Below, one piece after another: positions 7,817 through 16,033 of a DNA stretch of 64,000 bases. The first letter of the stretch is position 1. Every line of letters starts with the position of its first letter. The notes beneath the pieces are model-generated. The model was not told the origin of the DNA and ran no database searches. It saw only the letters and a list, made by a program, of their open reading frames with translations. The translations under genes and the position numbers were made by a program. The DNA comes from Palsa-189 sp963803735. GTDB taxonomy: Bacteria > Acidobacteriota > Terriglobia > Acidiferrales > UBA7541. Location: NCBI GenBank assembly GCA_963803735.1, contig CAWDNV010000022.1, positions 186,001-250,000 of the forward strand, written 5' to 3'.

Positions 7817-8163
7817 TAGCGCCCTCGGCCACCACCTCCACCCCGTTCACCGCCTCGCCCTCCGCCCTCACGTCCGCGCCCTCCACCGCCGTAACCGCCA
7901 CGACCACCTCCGCCCTCACGTGGCCGGGCTTCATTGACTACCACGTTGCGGCCCATGAAATCCTGGCTGTTGAGGGCCTGGATAACGCGGGCCGTTTCTT
8001 CATCGTTGTTGATTTCAACGAAGCCAAACCCACGCGGCTGTCCCGTGAACTTGTCAGTGACCAGGGTCACGTTCGCGACATTTGCACCCGCCTGTTTGAA
8101 CCAGTTGCTTATTTCTTGTTCCGTAGCCTGGAATGGTAAGTTGCCCACGTACAGTTTCTTCAA
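7813..8163 (-). CDS. RRM-domain RNA-binding protein with Gly/Arg-rich tail
   Basis: 116 residues. A single RNA recognition motif spans about 1-80: RNP2 is LYVGNLPF and RNP1 is RGFGFVEI. The tail is a run of Gly, Arg and Tyr (RGG-box-like), typical of bacterial cold-inducible RRM proteins that bind single-stranded RNA and act as RNA chaperones. I choose the TTG start at 8163 because AAAGGAG sits six bases upstream and the domain begins at once; a longer frame to 8262 is possible but lacks such a site. The upstream gene 8190-8417 probably shares its transcript. Confidence 0.85.
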   Translation of the reverse strand: MKKLYVGNLPFQATEQEISNWFKQAGANVANVTLVTDKFTGQPRGFGFVEINNDEETARVIQALNSQDFMGRNVVVNEARPREGGGGRGGYGGGGRGREGGGRGGERGGGGGRGRY

Positions 8164-8189
8164 GGTAGCTCCTTTGGCGAGTGGGAACT

Positions 8190-8417
8190 CTAGCGACCGT
8201 TGCGTGGCTTTTGCGTACTCAACTGGGCGAACAGCTTTTCCCAACTCAAATTCGCAATGCACTTCTTACCCCTTGGCCCAGTAAAAGCCGCCAGACCCGC
8301 ATGATTAATTTCGACGCGGCCCACGTAATTCTTTTTCTTTCCGTACGCTCGTATGGACAAGCCGACCTTGTTCAGAGGTATTTCCTCAAGCTGTAGAAAT
8401 CCAGTTCGTTTCGTCAT
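8190..8417 (-). CDS. Conserved hypothetical protein (75 aa)
   Basis: ATG 8417 with GGGAGG eight bases upstream. Small, basic and soluble (MTKRTGFLQLEEIPLNKVGL opens it); no motif recognised. It lies 26 bases before the RRM gene on the same strand, so the two are probably co-transcribed, which may hint at an RNA-related or cold-stress role. That link is inference. Confidence 0.6.
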   Translation of the reverse strand: MTKRTGFLQLEEIPLNKVGLSIRAYGKKKNYVGRVEINHAGLAAFTGPRGKKCIANLSWEKLFAQLSTQKPRNGR

Positions 8418-8470
8418 TGGCAGTTTCCTCCCACGAGGGGCGGGGCCGAGATTCTATCTCAAAAACCAAA

Positions 8471-8495
8471 GGGCCGGAACCTTACGCTCCAGCCC
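8471..8495 (-). terminator. Rho-independent terminator
   Basis: On the minus strand GGGCTGGA and TTCCGGCCC form an 8-bp stem (one G-T pair), followed by TTTGGTTTTTG. It lies about 60 bases after the stop of the gene at 8557-8778 and would end that transcript. Confidence 0.6.
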
Positions 8496-8556
8496 AGACC
8501 TGAGATAGCGAAGGGAAGCAACTTTCAAAAGAAAAACGGCGGTCGATGTGTCGCTG

Positions 8557-8778
8557 CTATCCGTAGAATATCCAACCCCGTTTTGGCGAGTAGATATGGT
8601 AACCATCAGTGACCGACACATGCGCGAACGCAAAGCCTTCGGGAAATGGAGCGTTTTTCGCCTGTTCGACAGACTTGAATTCTACGGGTTCAGTCTGCTT
8701 TCCGCCGCTCCTGTTCTTGTGAAGGAATGCTTCAGTCGCGTACATGATTCTCGCCGTGGAGGAACGTTCTTCATCCAT
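8557..8778 (-). CDS. Small conserved protein, paralogue of 37045-37287
   Basis: 73 residues from ATG 8778 with a textbook TAAGGAGG site. It shares a clear pattern with the gene at 37045: a RIMYATEA-type strand, a HKNRSGGK/HRNPNGGK turn, then APFPEG, AHVSV and GYHIY near the end. I know no function. The duplication within one window and the strong ribosome site suggest an expressed small protein family. A terminator follows at 8471-8495. Confidence 0.7.
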   Translation of the reverse strand: MDEERSSTARIMYATEAFLHKNRSGGKQTEPVEFKSVEQAKNAPFPEGFAFAHVSVTDGYHIYSPKRGWIFYG

Positions 8779-8817
8779 TTCGAATTACCTCCTTACTGCC
8801 GATAGATGGCCGCGCCA

Positions 8818-9048
8818 TCACTCTGGTTCTCGATAGACCTGGGCAACATCGCGCTCGGATTTCTCTTTCGCTGCATCCCGGCATCGCTGGCATCCGTCGC
8901 CCTGTTCCTCGATAGTGTAGGTCTCGCCTGGGCGTGCAAGTACTTGCGCGCCTGCCTCAGCGTCCACGCGAGTGTTGAAGGATTCGAAATCCAGCAGTGG
9001 TATCTGCGACCAGCGGATGTGGTAATGGATTGTTTCTTTGCGGTCCAT
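8818..9048 (-). CDS. Small conserved protein, paralogue of 21026-21205
   Basis: 76 residues from ATG 9048, preceded by GGAGG. It begins MDRKETIHYHIRWS and contains RPGETYTIEE followed by CQRC, all shared with the gene at 21026. The CxxC near the C-terminus could bind a metal or form a disulfide; function unknown. It may share a transcript with the next minus-strand gene, whose start is 39 bases beyond its stop. Confidence 0.7.
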   Translation of the reverse strand: MDRKETIHYHIRWSQIPLLDFESFNTRVDAEAGAQVLARPGETYTIEEQGDGCQRCRDAAKEKSERDVAQVYREPE

Positions 9049-9164
9049 AGGGCCTCCTGCTTGGCCTCATGTCCCGCACTCTTCTGGAAAAGAAATTTCG
9101 GGGCAATTTACCGTAGCACAGAGTTAGGCTCCGCAATGTCGCCTATAGGACAAAAAGAAATAAA

Positions 9165-9182
9165 GGCCGGAACCTTGCGGCC
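9165..9182 (-). terminator. Terminator-like hairpin
   Basis: Minus strand: GGCCG, eight-base loop, CGGCC, then TTTATTTCTTTTTG. It shares the core CCGGAACCTT with the hairpin at 8471. No gene clearly ends here, so it may serve a decayed gene or act in both directions. Confidence 0.35.
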
Positions 9183-9398
9183 CCGGGCCGGAAACACCTC
9201 ATAACAAGATCATATGCCGAAAAGCCGAATGTTTTACTGGACTCATTCCAGGCCCGCGAGCGTAGCACGCGTATCGAATAGCTGACTGCAGAAAATCTCT
9301 CACATTTGGGCTCTGGATCGGCTATGTCTGGGGCCCTTTTATTTTTCCTCGAATGATTCAGTTCAGCGTGATCCACTGGGCATGCGGCGGGCAGCCAG

Positions 9399-9426
9399 TT
9401 TTCCACAGCAGTACACATTTTCCACA
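9399..9426. repeat. Paired TTTTCCACA motifs (DnaA-box-like)
   Basis: TTTTCCACA at 9399 and again at 9418, start-to-start 19 bases. The same pair with the same spacing occurs at 20333-20360, where the first copy is the perfect DnaA box TTATCCACA. Both pairs are followed by GGG. Confidence 0.45.
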
Positions 9427-9604
9427 GGGGCCCACGGGCCTTTTCTTTTGACGGACCACTGCGCCAGGGGCGTAGCATCACTTCTCAAGCTAACCTTCCG
9501 GGAAAGCCAATGCGCCAACTTTGGTCGGAGAGGCCAGAATCGAAAAGCGTGCGGCCAGCTATGGTCCATTGAGTGATGGAGGGTGAGTGAATGGAGGGCT
9601 GAAG

Positions 9605-10069
9605 ATGGCAAGCGCAGCCAAAGCTCTCGCTGTAGAACACACGGAACGTCGCCGCAGTGAACGATTTCCCCTCCGCGTGACGGTTATGGTCTGCGGACAA
9701 TCTACGGAGAGGGGCCCGTTCAGGGAAGAGACCGTGATCCTGTCCCTAAACTCTCATGGGGCTCTGCTGGCCTTGTCCGCGGACGTAGCGCTCGGACAGA
9801 AGGTAGTACTGATGAATCCGCAGACGTGGAACGAAACAGAGGCTCGCGTGAGCCGCTTAGCGGCACTACACAGTCAATGGACTGAGGTAGCCGTCGAGTT
9901 CACGCAGCCCGCTACCCAATTCTGGCCGATTGGGCTCCACCAAAGCGGGCTTTGCCCATTAAATATTGAAATCGAAAGCGGTGAGGTTCGGCGCGTACCA
10001 CGAGCGCCGCCGACACGGAGCCGAGAGTCAATTATGGCCACGATTCATCGACTTCTGCTCACTTCTTAA
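9605..10069 (+). CDS. PilZ-domain-like protein
   Basis: 154 residues. It opens with the RRxxER signature of PilZ domains (ERRRSERFPLRVTVMV), followed by a beta-barrel pattern ending VAVEFTQPA. PilZ domains bind cyclic di-GMP through RxxxR and a later D/NxSxxG; here the second motif reads SLNSHGALL, a fair match (NSHG). I chose ATG 9605 with GGAGG upstream over an in-frame start at 9587. The C-terminal 40 residues are extra and unassigned. Probably a cytoplasmic effector of cyclic di-GMP. Confidence 0.7.
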   Translation: MASAAKALAVEHTERRRSERFPLRVTVMVCGQSTERGPFREETVILSLNSHGALLALSADVALGQKVVLMNPQTWNETEARVSRLAALHSQWTEVAVEFTQPATQFWPIGLHQSGLCPLNIEIESGEVRRVPRAPPTRSRESIMATIHRLLLTS

Positions 10070-10114
10070 TTTGGTGTCGCGTTAGGATAGAACTCAGTGG
10101 AGGCAACAACCGAA

Positions 10115-10351
10115 ATGAACGATGTAATTTCGACTCTGAAAAGCAGGCGCAACGAACTCGCCCTCGAACTCGGGCGCATCGACAAGGCCATCACGATTCT
10201 CTCAAATGGCAGCGGTGCAAGTGCTAACGGCAGTACGACGCGTGGACGCGTAGCAAAGCCGATGTCGGCGGCTATGAAGGCAAGGATTGGTCGTGGCGTT
10301 CGGAAGGCGTTCTTGCAGCGCAAACGCGAGGCCGCGAAAGCGAAGGGCTAA
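10115..10351 (+). CDS. Small Ala/Arg-rich conserved protein
   Basis: 78 residues from ATG 10115 with GGAGG upstream. The first 35 residues form an amphipathic helix or coiled coil (LKSRRNELALELGRIDKAI); the remainder is a basic Ser/Gly/Arg segment ending KRKREAAKAKG. This layout recurs in uncharacterised acidobacterial proteins; the basic tail suggests nucleic-acid contact, but that is inference from composition. Confidence 0.6.
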   Translation: MNDVISTLKSRRNELALELGRIDKAITILSNGSGASANGSTTRGRVAKPMSAAMKARIGRGVRKAFLQRKREAAKAKG

Positions 10352-10399
10352 CAAATACCTTTAGTAACGGCGGGCTAGAAACACGGAAAGGAGGCTCCA

Positions 10400-10560
10400 G
10401 TGCGTCGACTGATCGGAATTACACTTCTCGTGTTGTTTGCTGTTGCGATGACCGTCTATGGTCAATCTCCGGCAACGCGAAATCCGCTCGTGGGAGCTTG
10501 GAGGGTTACGGAGATCGACGACGCGAACAGGCCGCCGATCACCAATCCTCAGCCGGGTCT
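10400..10560 (+). pseudogene. 5' fragment of a lipocalin-like secreted protein gene
   Basis: GTG 10400 with GGAGG upstream starts a signal peptide (GITLLVLFAVAMTVYGQ), then NPLVGAWRVTEIDDANRPP and ITNPQPGL, the start of the lipocalin-like family of exported proteins. Homology stops at about 10560, where sequence of a minus-strand response regulator begins. The frame runs on to 10879 through unrelated DNA, so any product would be chimeric and probably non-functional. Confidence 0.65.
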
Positions 10561-10568
10561 ATCCAGGA

Positions 10569-10745
10569 TTACAACGCGTCCGGCTTCAATTCAGCAGCTT
10601 TTTCGATGGCCTGTGCGCCATCTTCAGCCTCTCCACAGACTTCGAATTCGCTCCTGGATTCAAGTAAGCGTCGGACAGCCTTGCGAAGTAGAAGGTGATC
10701 GTCAACGATCAGAATACGAACAGGACTCTTCTTTGACGTGCTCAT
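10569..10745 (-). pseudogene. 5' fragment of a LuxR-type response regulator (receiver start)
   Basis: ATG 10745 opens SPVRILIVDDHLLLRKAV, a clear receiver-domain N-terminus, continuing to AAELKPDAL and a stop at 10569. The expected PDAVVILD is restored by adding one G, so a one-base deletion causes the stop. Shortly beyond (about 10560) the sequence switches to the lipocalin-like fragment. The phospho-acceptor segment and output domain are missing. Confidence 0.7.
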
Positions 10746-10985
10746 CGATGATTGAAATTCCGGGAGTGTCTCGTGCGGGGGTGATGTATTCTCGCAGCCG
10801 AGTTACGGAGGTGCTATACAGGAATTTCTGTAGCCTGTTCAAAATTGAACAGGGCAGATTGACAAGTAGCGGTGTCTAACTATGATGCGTAACTTCGGTA
10901 GTGCCCCAACCCTCCGTAGCTGGCGCTGGCGGTGCCCCCCGCCAGAGACCTGAGTAACGGGATCAATTGAGCTAGAATGCCGGAT

Positions 10986-11135
10986 ATGGCAAGAAACGGA
11001 CTGATGCTGCTGCGTTTGATGTTCGGGCCGCGTGTTGGAATGTTCCTGGTGTTGGTTTGGCGCAAGGAACCATTCGCGGAGGGCCGGACCTCAATTCGAG
11101 AAGCTTGGGAAACAGCTTCAATCGGTCGCAAGTAG
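10986..11135 (+). CDS. Putative 49-residue protein
   Basis: ATG 10986 to TAG 11133-11135. It has a hydrophobic N-terminal half (LMLLRLMFGPRVGMFLVLVW) and a charged C-terminal half. No good ribosome site and no family recognised; listed because the frame is clean and codon use looks coding. Confidence 0.25.
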   Translation: MARNGLMLLRLMFGPRVGMFLVLVWRKEPFAEGRTSIREAWETASIGRK

Positions 11136-11346
11136 GTCCCCGGTCGCGACCAAACTGACGCAGTTCTGCCACTCTTTCTCCCATCACTGAACTCTTCCCT
11201 TAAGCGGTAAACGCGCTCAGAGATAAAGGCGAAGCTCCGAGAAGCCGAACGTTATGCAATCGGCGGAAAGCGCCATCCGAACGTACAGGGTGGCCTACCA
11301 AGCTTGGGGAAGAATTCGAAATAAATGGGCGATTAATGCCGTTGCT

Positions 11347-11692
11347 TCACGACGCAAACCAACGCGCACTTCGACGCATGGGCGAGAGGGACAGGGCTAA
11401 TAATTCTGGCGGAAAGTCCTTCGCCCGCTCATCGCCTCTATCAATCGACCAACAACTCTCCGGCAGCCAACTGGTGTCTTCATCAGCGTCCAACTCGGCT
11501 CGTGTAAAAACTCGTTCCCAGATAATGGGAATCTCGGCCGCGACTACGAAGCCAGCGGTCGCCTCGACTTTCGGGCGGCACTTCGCGCTGCGCACGCAAA
11601 CCGACTATTTGCCAGAACGCTTCAACGGTATCTGGGCGAATAAAGTTGCCAGAATCGGCATCGGCCTGGTTATCAGGATTGGCGGCAGTCAT
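11347..11692 (-). pseudogene. Possible frameshifted hypothetical gene
   Basis: Two minus-strand frames appear to join near 11585: one starts at ATG 11692 (MTAANPDNQADADSGNF), the other continues with GFVVAAEIPIIWERVFT to the stop at 11347. Together they would make a soluble protein of about 115 residues. No family recognised; this reading is tentative. Confidence 0.25.
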
Positions 11693-11834
11693 GGCCGAGA
11701 AGCGGAGCGCGAAGCCGCAGTTTAATCCTAAGGCAGCGAAGGCAACGGCGCAGGCCCGAGCAGAGCGGCGAGCTGCCCGGATTCATCAAAGGAAGGAGGT
11801 GACAGCGCGACTGATGATAGCGCCGCGTAAGTAA
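11691..11834 (+). CDS. Small basic protein (47 aa)
   Basis: From ATG 11691; begins MAEKRSAKPQFNPKAAKAT. The segment KAAKATAQARAE is almost repeated in the C-terminus of the protein at 35886 (KAAKATAQARKE), so the two may share a short basic module. The strongly positive charge suggests nucleic-acid or ribosome binding. It precedes 11858-12031 by 23 bases on the same strand. Confidence 0.45.
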   Translation: MAEKRSAKPQFNPKAAKATAQARAERRAARIHQRKEVTARLMIAPRK

Positions 11835-11857
11835 TAGCCTGTAAGCGGAGGGTAGTT

Positions 11858-12031
11858 ATGTTTAATCTGAGAGACACTGTACGCAAGATCGGAACCGACA
11901 AGACCGGCATCGTAGAAGAGACCCGTCATAAGGAACATAGATACTGGGTTCAGTTTGGAAAGAATGTTGACGATAGGCAATGGTGCAAAGAGGATGAACT
12001 TGAGTTGGTAAGGCGTGGGGGCGTTCCCTGA
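11858..12031 (+). CDS. Small SH3/KOW-like protein (57 aa)
   Basis: ATG 11858 with GGAGGG at good distance. The chain LRDTVRKIGTDKTGIVEE followed by RYWVQFGKN and WCKEDELELV has the rhythm of a KOW or SH3-like barrel found in small RNA- or ribosome-associated proteins. It resembles the arrangement in the protein at 53402 (GTIREI...GVTFDN). The fold is inferred; function unknown. Confidence 0.6.
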   Translation: MFNLRDTVRKIGTDKTGIVEETRHKEHRYWVQFGKNVDDRQWCKEDELELVRRGGVP

Positions 12032-12395
12032 AAGATATCACGATAGACTACCCAACCCCACGCAAAGAGATGCCTACGTTCGTGGCGGCTGCTATCGTGT
12101 CGAAGGATAACGGCACAGGATTACTTCCCATGCGGCCTTCGGCCCCACTACGTACTCTTGTCTTTCAGCTTGGGGTAGCTGAGCAAGTCCAATTCACGAG
12201 CTGGTCTGTCTAACCAGTTTGCGACGTTAAACTGCGCAATGGCTGCCTGTGTCGGCGTAGTTCTGTTGTTGACCCAACCCTTATGAACTTTGTAGCTGCT
12301 TGCCGCAACGACCTCTAGCCTTAGACCATTCTGCTGCGTTCCTTCCGAGTGCCTCTTATAACCAAGGTATGAAGGGCAATCACTTCCAGATCGCC
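12032..12395. other. Intergenic, possibly decayed coding sequence
   Basis: About 360 bases. A minus-strand frame (12148 to about 12320) reads plausibly (TTPTQAAIAQFNVANWL) but has no start or ribosome site of its own and overlaps the next gene when extended, so I do not call it. Confidence 0.3.
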
Positions 12396-12893
12396 TTACT
12401 TGTTCGTGTTCCAGATATCGGCGATGACTTTCCACTTGCCATCCGCCTGCTTCTTCCAGGTGACGACGGACTTTTCGGTCTCCGTGATCGGCTTGCCTTT
12501 CTTATCGTTTATGGTCATGGCAAAGGTGTCGTATTCCACCGCGAGATCGCCAGAGCGAGCCACTTCGACGCGCTCGATGTTACCCTCCATGTCGGAAGCA
12601 CCGGGCGTGGCAAAGAAGGCGGTCCAGGCGCTACGACGTTGGTCGGCCGTCTTTGCGATGGGCGCGTTCTGCGGGTATACCCAGGCGTCGTCGGCGTAAT
12701 AGGAAAGAGTTTGGTCGAGATTCTTATCTTCAACGGCCTTGCCCCAGTCTGCAGCCGTTGCTCGAATGGCCGTCTCGTCTTGCGCACGAGTATCCGCCTG
12801 AGCTGTTGTAGGTGGTTGTGTCGTCCCACAACCGACCAAGATCGTCGCGACGGTGGCCAAACAGACAACCCAGGAAACCGATGAGCACTTCAT
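12396..12893 (-). CDS. DUF4440/SnoaL-like lipoprotein
   Basis: 165 residues. ATG 12893 follows GAGGAGG. The signal peptide ends in a lipobox (TILVGC), so the protein is probably membrane-anchored. The mature part carries an NTF2-like fold of the DUF4440 type: ETAIRATAADWGKAVEDKN, then YYADDAWVYPQNAP and near the end VVTWKKQADGKWKVIADIW. Such domains bind small ligands; the substrate is unknown. A TGTGA-N6-TCACA palindrome lies 63 bases upstream of the start. Confidence 0.8.
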   Translation of the reverse strand: MKCSSVSWVVCLATVATILVGCGTTQPPTTAQADTRAQDETAIRATAADWGKAVEDKNLDQTLSYYADDAWVYPQNAPIAKTADQRRSAWTAFFATPGASDMEGNIERVEVARSGDLAVEYDTFAMTINDKKGKPITETEKSVVTWKKQADGKWKVIADIWNTNK

Positions 12894-12955
12894 ATTAGCC
12901 TCCTCTGTAAAGTAGTCGCACGAGCGGCATTTTTTCTTTTTTTCGAGGGTCTGAA

Positions 12956-12971
12956 TGTGACCTTTGTCACA
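12956..12971. promoter_or_regulatory. CRP/FNR-type palindrome (site 1)
   Basis: TGTGACCTTTGTCACA: perfect TGTGA-N6-TCACA, upstream of the DUF4440 lipoprotein gene and just beyond the end of the receiver gene at 12977. Confidence 0.5.
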
Positions 12972-12976
12972 CTGCC

Positions 12977-13375
12977 TTAGTTTATCCGGACCTTCGCCAG
13001 CGGTTCTTCTGAGCAGCACGAGGAGACCGCATTGAAAACCTCACTCAGCTGGAGCTTGCGTACAACAGTCACAGCGCCCAGCGAAGCGTAATGGTGCACG
13101 TCGCGATTGGTTGGCATGGAGGATTGCATCACAACTACCCACGGCTGTATCGGCAAGCTGGCCACGCGGCTGAGGAAATCAGACGAATGCAGGTCCGGCA
13201 AGTAATCGTCTACCAGGAGAACTTGGAAATCTTCAGTCTTGAGAAGGTCCAGCGCTTCGAAGCCGCTCCAGGTCGTGCGTGTGTCAAACCCGGTGTTCTC
13301 AAGAACTCGTTGCAGCGTACCTAGGACGTTCTCGTTGTTGTCTACGATCAGGACTCTTTTCTTGTACTCTTTCAT
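12977..13375 (-). CDS. Single-domain response regulator
   Basis: 132 residues, one receiver domain only: acidic pocket VLIVDNNEN (D12, with Asn where Asp is usual), phospho-acceptor D56 in LLVDDYLPD, and the conserved Lys in VVRKLQL. No output domain. Three ATGs in a row (13381, 13378, 13375) follow AAGGAG; 13375 has the best spacing. It lies 11 bases or less after the exported-protein gene upstream, so the two form an operon. Its partner kinase is not evident nearby. Confidence 0.85.
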   Translation of the reverse strand: MKEYKKRVLIVDNNENVLGTLQRVLENTGFDTRTTWSGFEALDLLKTEDFQVLLVDDYLPDLHSSDFLSRVASLPIQPWVVVMQSSMPTNRDVHHYASLGAVTVVRKLQLSEVFNAVSSCCSEEPLAKVRIN

Positions 13376-13385
13376 CATCATCTCC

Positions 13386-13838
13386 TTAGCGTCCACCACA
13401 ACCGTCAAGGGTACCCTGTGCTGGCGTCCCGCACGCAGCGTCGACAACCCAAGGAACGACCGATTCGACCGCAACGGTATCGCGGCCAACTACGTTTCCC
13501 TTTACCAAAACCCTATCGCCAGCAAATCGGTTCAGCTCTGGTTCATGGCCTTTCAGGGCGTATGTCTTCCTTCCGATCGCTAGAGCGTACCCGGCTCCCA
13601 GTTCCACGCACACGCGTGTACATTCCGCATCGCCATGTGCCTTCGTCCCGTGTGTACCGCCACACACTGAATCCGTCACTATGCCGCTTAGTGCGATGCC
13701 GGACTGGTCCTGCTTCCCGATGATAGAGGTCGCTGCGGAGCTACCGGCAACCGCGCCAATACCCGCAATGACCAAAACTGAGACCAGTTTCAGGATGGTG
13801 TTACGCTGTGAGTGTAGTCCCCAACTTGTTTGCTTCAT
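13386..13838 (-). CDS. Exported hypothetical protein with conserved Cys residues
   Basis: 150 residues from ATG 13838 (GAGAGG upstream). An N-terminal membrane or signal segment (LKLVSVLVIAGIGAVAGSS) precedes a small beta-rich domain: LSGIVTDSVCGGTHG, DAECTRVCVELGAGYAL and DRVLVKGNVVG. I recognise the pattern (ALxGxVTDSxCG...C...CV) from exported acidobacterial proteins of unknown role; the OB-like strand pattern is inferred. A longer start at 13868 is less likely. Operon with the receiver gene. Confidence 0.7.
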   Translation of the reverse strand: MKQTSWGLHSQRNTILKLVSVLVIAGIGAVAGSSAATSIIGKQDQSGIALSGIVTDSVCGGTHGTKAHGDAECTRVCVELGAGYALAIGRKTYALKGHEPELNRFAGDRVLVKGNVVGRDTVAVESVVPWVVDAACGTPAQGTLDGCGGR

Positions 13839-13919
13839 GTCATGCCTCTCAACAATCATCGATGGCATTTATGTTCCCAGATTTAATTGAAGATGGCTGT
13901 GATGCAAACGACGGAGCGG

Positions 13920-13935
13920 AGTGACGCCGGTCACT
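13920..13935. promoter_or_regulatory. CRP/FNR-type palindrome (site 2)
   Basis: AGTGACGCCGGTCACT, GTGA-N6-TCAC with matching outer A/T, 48 bases before the start of the universal stress gene at 13984 and also upstream of the divergent gene at 13838. Confidence 0.45.
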
Positions 13936-13983
13936 GGTGCGCCGCGGAGTTTGATGTATAAATCGTTCAAGGAGGTGGTCCAA

Positions 13984-14853
13984 ATGCCAGAAGCCGCGAA
14001 GGGAAAAGCGAGAGTTCCGATTCAGAATGTGCTGTTTGCCACCGATCTGTCGCACGCATCCGCCCCCGCCATAACTTACGCGTTGGAGATTGCCGGGCTC
14101 TACGGAGCAAGGATTTGCGCAGTCCACGTTAAGACCGGGGAATGGGACAAAGTGCAGGAACAAGAGTCCGATCGATTGAGCGAGTTCCTGAAGGGAGTTC
14201 CTCACGAATTCTTGGTTGTTCCCGGAGGTCCGACAGCGCTGAGGGAAAGCGGGGACACGCCGACAACGCTATTGGGTCTGGTCGGGACGAAGAATATCGA
14301 CTTGATTGTCGTGGGCACCCATGGGCGCTCCGGCCTGGGCCGCGTCCTTATCGGATCGGTAGCCGAGACGATTGTCCGCGAAGCGCCGTGTCCGGTTATG
14401 ACGGTCGGCCCGCGGCTGGTTGCCAACCCGAAGGGGAGCTTGAAAATCAAGGAAATCTTGTATGCAACCGACATGACCCCATCGTCCGAGGCTGCACTGC
14501 AATACGCTATTTCTCTGGCACAAGAAAACCAAGCACGGCTGATCATTTTGAACGTCCAACTCAAACCCAAGACGGGAGAACTTGTCGACGCGAAGCGCTT
14601 TGAGAGTTCGAACCTGCGGCGCCTGCAGGAACTTATCCCGCCGGACGTGGAGCTAGGGCGTCAACCGTATTGCATTGTTGAAATCGGCGATCCGGCAGAG
14701 AAGATCTTAGAGACGGCGGGTGAGTGCAAGGCCGACATGATTGTGCTGGGCATCCGTCCGCATTCTGTGGCCGCGGCAACACATCTTTTGCAGCCCACTG
14801 TGCACCGGGTTATTGCTGGTGCAACGTGCCCAGTCCTCACGGTTCGAGGCTAG
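13984..14853 (+). CDS. Tandem-domain universal stress protein (UspA family) 1
   Basis: 289 residues, two Usp domains. The first (about 10-140) has the ATP-binding signature GTHGRSGLGRVLIGSVAE followed by CPVMTVGP. The second (about 155-288) ends CPVLTVRG, but its loop LGIRPHSVAAATHLLQPT lacks the glycine pattern, so only the first domain is likely to bind nucleotide. ATG 13984 is chosen for the near-perfect AAGGAGGT upstream; an in-frame start at 13921 lacks one. Cytoplasmic. A paralogue lies at 17503. A palindrome at 13920 may control it. Confidence 0.92.
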   Translation: MPEAAKGKARVPIQNVLFATDLSHASAPAITYALEIAGLYGARICAVHVKTGEWDKVQEQESDRLSEFLKGVPHEFLVVPGGPTALRESGDTPTTLLGLVGTKNIDLIVVGTHGRSGLGRVLIGSVAETIVREAPCPVMTVGPRLVANPKGSLKIKEILYATDMTPSSEAALQYAISLAQENQARLIILNVQLKPKTGELVDAKRFESSNLRRLQELIPPDVELGRQPYCIVEIGDPAEKILETAGECKADMIVLGIRPHSVAAATHLLQPTVHRVIAGATCPVLTVRG

Positions 14854-14937
14854 GCGGATTTGATAGCCAACTCCTGATTATCGGAGCGTGGGATTTCAGG
14901 CCCACGATGAAAAATGTGGCAAATTCGAGTAATTCCG

Positions 14938-15804
14938 CTACAAGCGACTCGGTCCTATGGGCAGGCCGAGTCGATTCGCGGCGTTATTGCTTTCTCTGGC
15001 TGGCGATGTGTCTTTGTGGCCCCAAGTCCAATAAAGTCCCAGGTACGCGTAGTTTTCGCTTTGGCCGGCAATCGTGTGTCCGTAGCAGAACAGCAGTTGA
15101 AAGCCGGGGTCCCGGAATTTGTAGTAACCTCCAAAATCCAGCAGTTCGGCGGATCTCGTCTGTGCGCTCGCCAAACCTTCTGGTCCGTGATAGAAGGTCT
15201 CGGCGCCCAGCGTCCAGTTCTTCCCGATATCGCGCTGCACCAGCCAGCCAGCATATGGAAAGTTGCGATAACCGGGCACCCTGTTGAAAATCGTTTCTCC
15301 AACTCCTCCGTACGTGGTCCACGGGCCAAAACTCTTCTGCACCCAAATAGGCACTTTGTACCAAGTCTTGCCCACGCCCAAGCCCTTTACGGCGCTGCCC
15401 GTGGGAAGCTCAAACATCGTAAATGTCCCCACCATAGGACGATGCTTTGATTCCTGTATGAACCGGAACTTGATTCCGGTTTCAATATCGCCCAGGCCAA
15501 ACGCGCTCGGGCCGGTCCCAGCCGGAGCGAAGCTCGGACTGTTCGAGGGCAGGATGGTCGCGACAGGAACGATGATGTGCAGGTGGACGTTCGGAAGCGC
15601 ACCCCAATTGAATTCCGCGGCGGGTCCAGCCGTGTCCATTTCTACGGGGGTGCCGTCAGCCGTGGCGAATGTATAGAACTCATAGTTCCGGAAATCAATC
15701 GGTTCGGGATCATCCGTCTGAAAGGGAGGACCAGCCCACGCGGAGACCGAACCAAAGATAATCGCGAGTAACGAAAGCAGAAATGCCGACTTTATTGCCC
15801 CCAC
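14938..15804 (-). CDS. Outer-membrane beta-barrel protein (Phenol_MetA_deg-like)
   Basis: A signal peptide (IKSAFLLSLLAIIFGSVSAWA) is followed by GPPFQTDDPEP, a motif I associate with acidobacterial outer-membrane barrels of the PF13557 (transporter) type. Alternating aromatic strands continue to a C-terminal YAYLGLYWTWGH. I place the start at GTG 15804 because the signal peptide begins there; an ATG at 16014 would add 70 non-signal residues. Length about 288. Probably in the outer membrane; substrate unknown. Confidence 0.7.
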   Translation of the reverse strand: MGAIKSAFLLSLLAIIFGSVSAWAGPPFQTDDPEPIDFRNYEFYTFATADGTPVEMDTAGPAAEFNWGALPNVHLHIIVPVATILPSNSPSFAPAGTGPSAFGLGDIETGIKFRFIQESKHRPMVGTFTMFELPTGSAVKGLGVGKTWYKVPIWVQKSFGPWTTYGGVGETIFNRVPGYRNFPYAGWLVQRDIGKNWTLGAETFYHGPEGLASAQTRSAELLDFGGYYKFRDPGFQLLFCYGHTIAGQSENYAYLGLYWTWGHKDTSPARESNNAANRLGLPIGPSRL

Positions 15805-16033
15805 ACCGTGCCCTTGGGTTGCGTCAGCTCTGCGAATAGTTCCTTGGCATGGAACTTGGCACCTTGGGAACAGGAATTTGCGTTTTGGTCCTGCGACTCG
15901 CACATTGTATTCTTCCGTTGACTCCAAAAGATCTAACGCCTTGACGGCTGTTCCCGGGTAACGGGCCGCTCGGAACTTATGGAGACTATCGTGCTTACGA
16001 ATACTACTTCGCAATCTTAAGCCGAACCGCTCT

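Larger units (their letters stand above)
9049..9604. other. Gene-poor intergenic region
   Basis: About 555 bases between divergent genes. I see no credible coding frame. It holds a minus-strand terminator-like hairpin at 9165-9182, whose loop resembles that at 8471, and a pair of DnaA-box-like motifs at 9399-9426. Confidence 0.5.

Noticed and set aside
1..8000. Possible stop-codon recoding, because three genes have single in-frame stops
   Set aside because: The stops replace different residues (Gln, Tyr, Glu) with both TAA and TAG, while nearby genes use TAA, TAG and TGA normally as stops. Ordinary gene decay fits better.
7687..8139. Ser/Thr/Ala-rich plus-strand frame
   Set aside because: Mirror of the Gly/Arg-rich tail of the RRM gene on the minus strand.
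9143..9481. 112-residue minus-strand frame
   Set aside because: No ribosome site and no recognisable features; it runs through a terminator-like hairpin and the TTTTCCACA pair.
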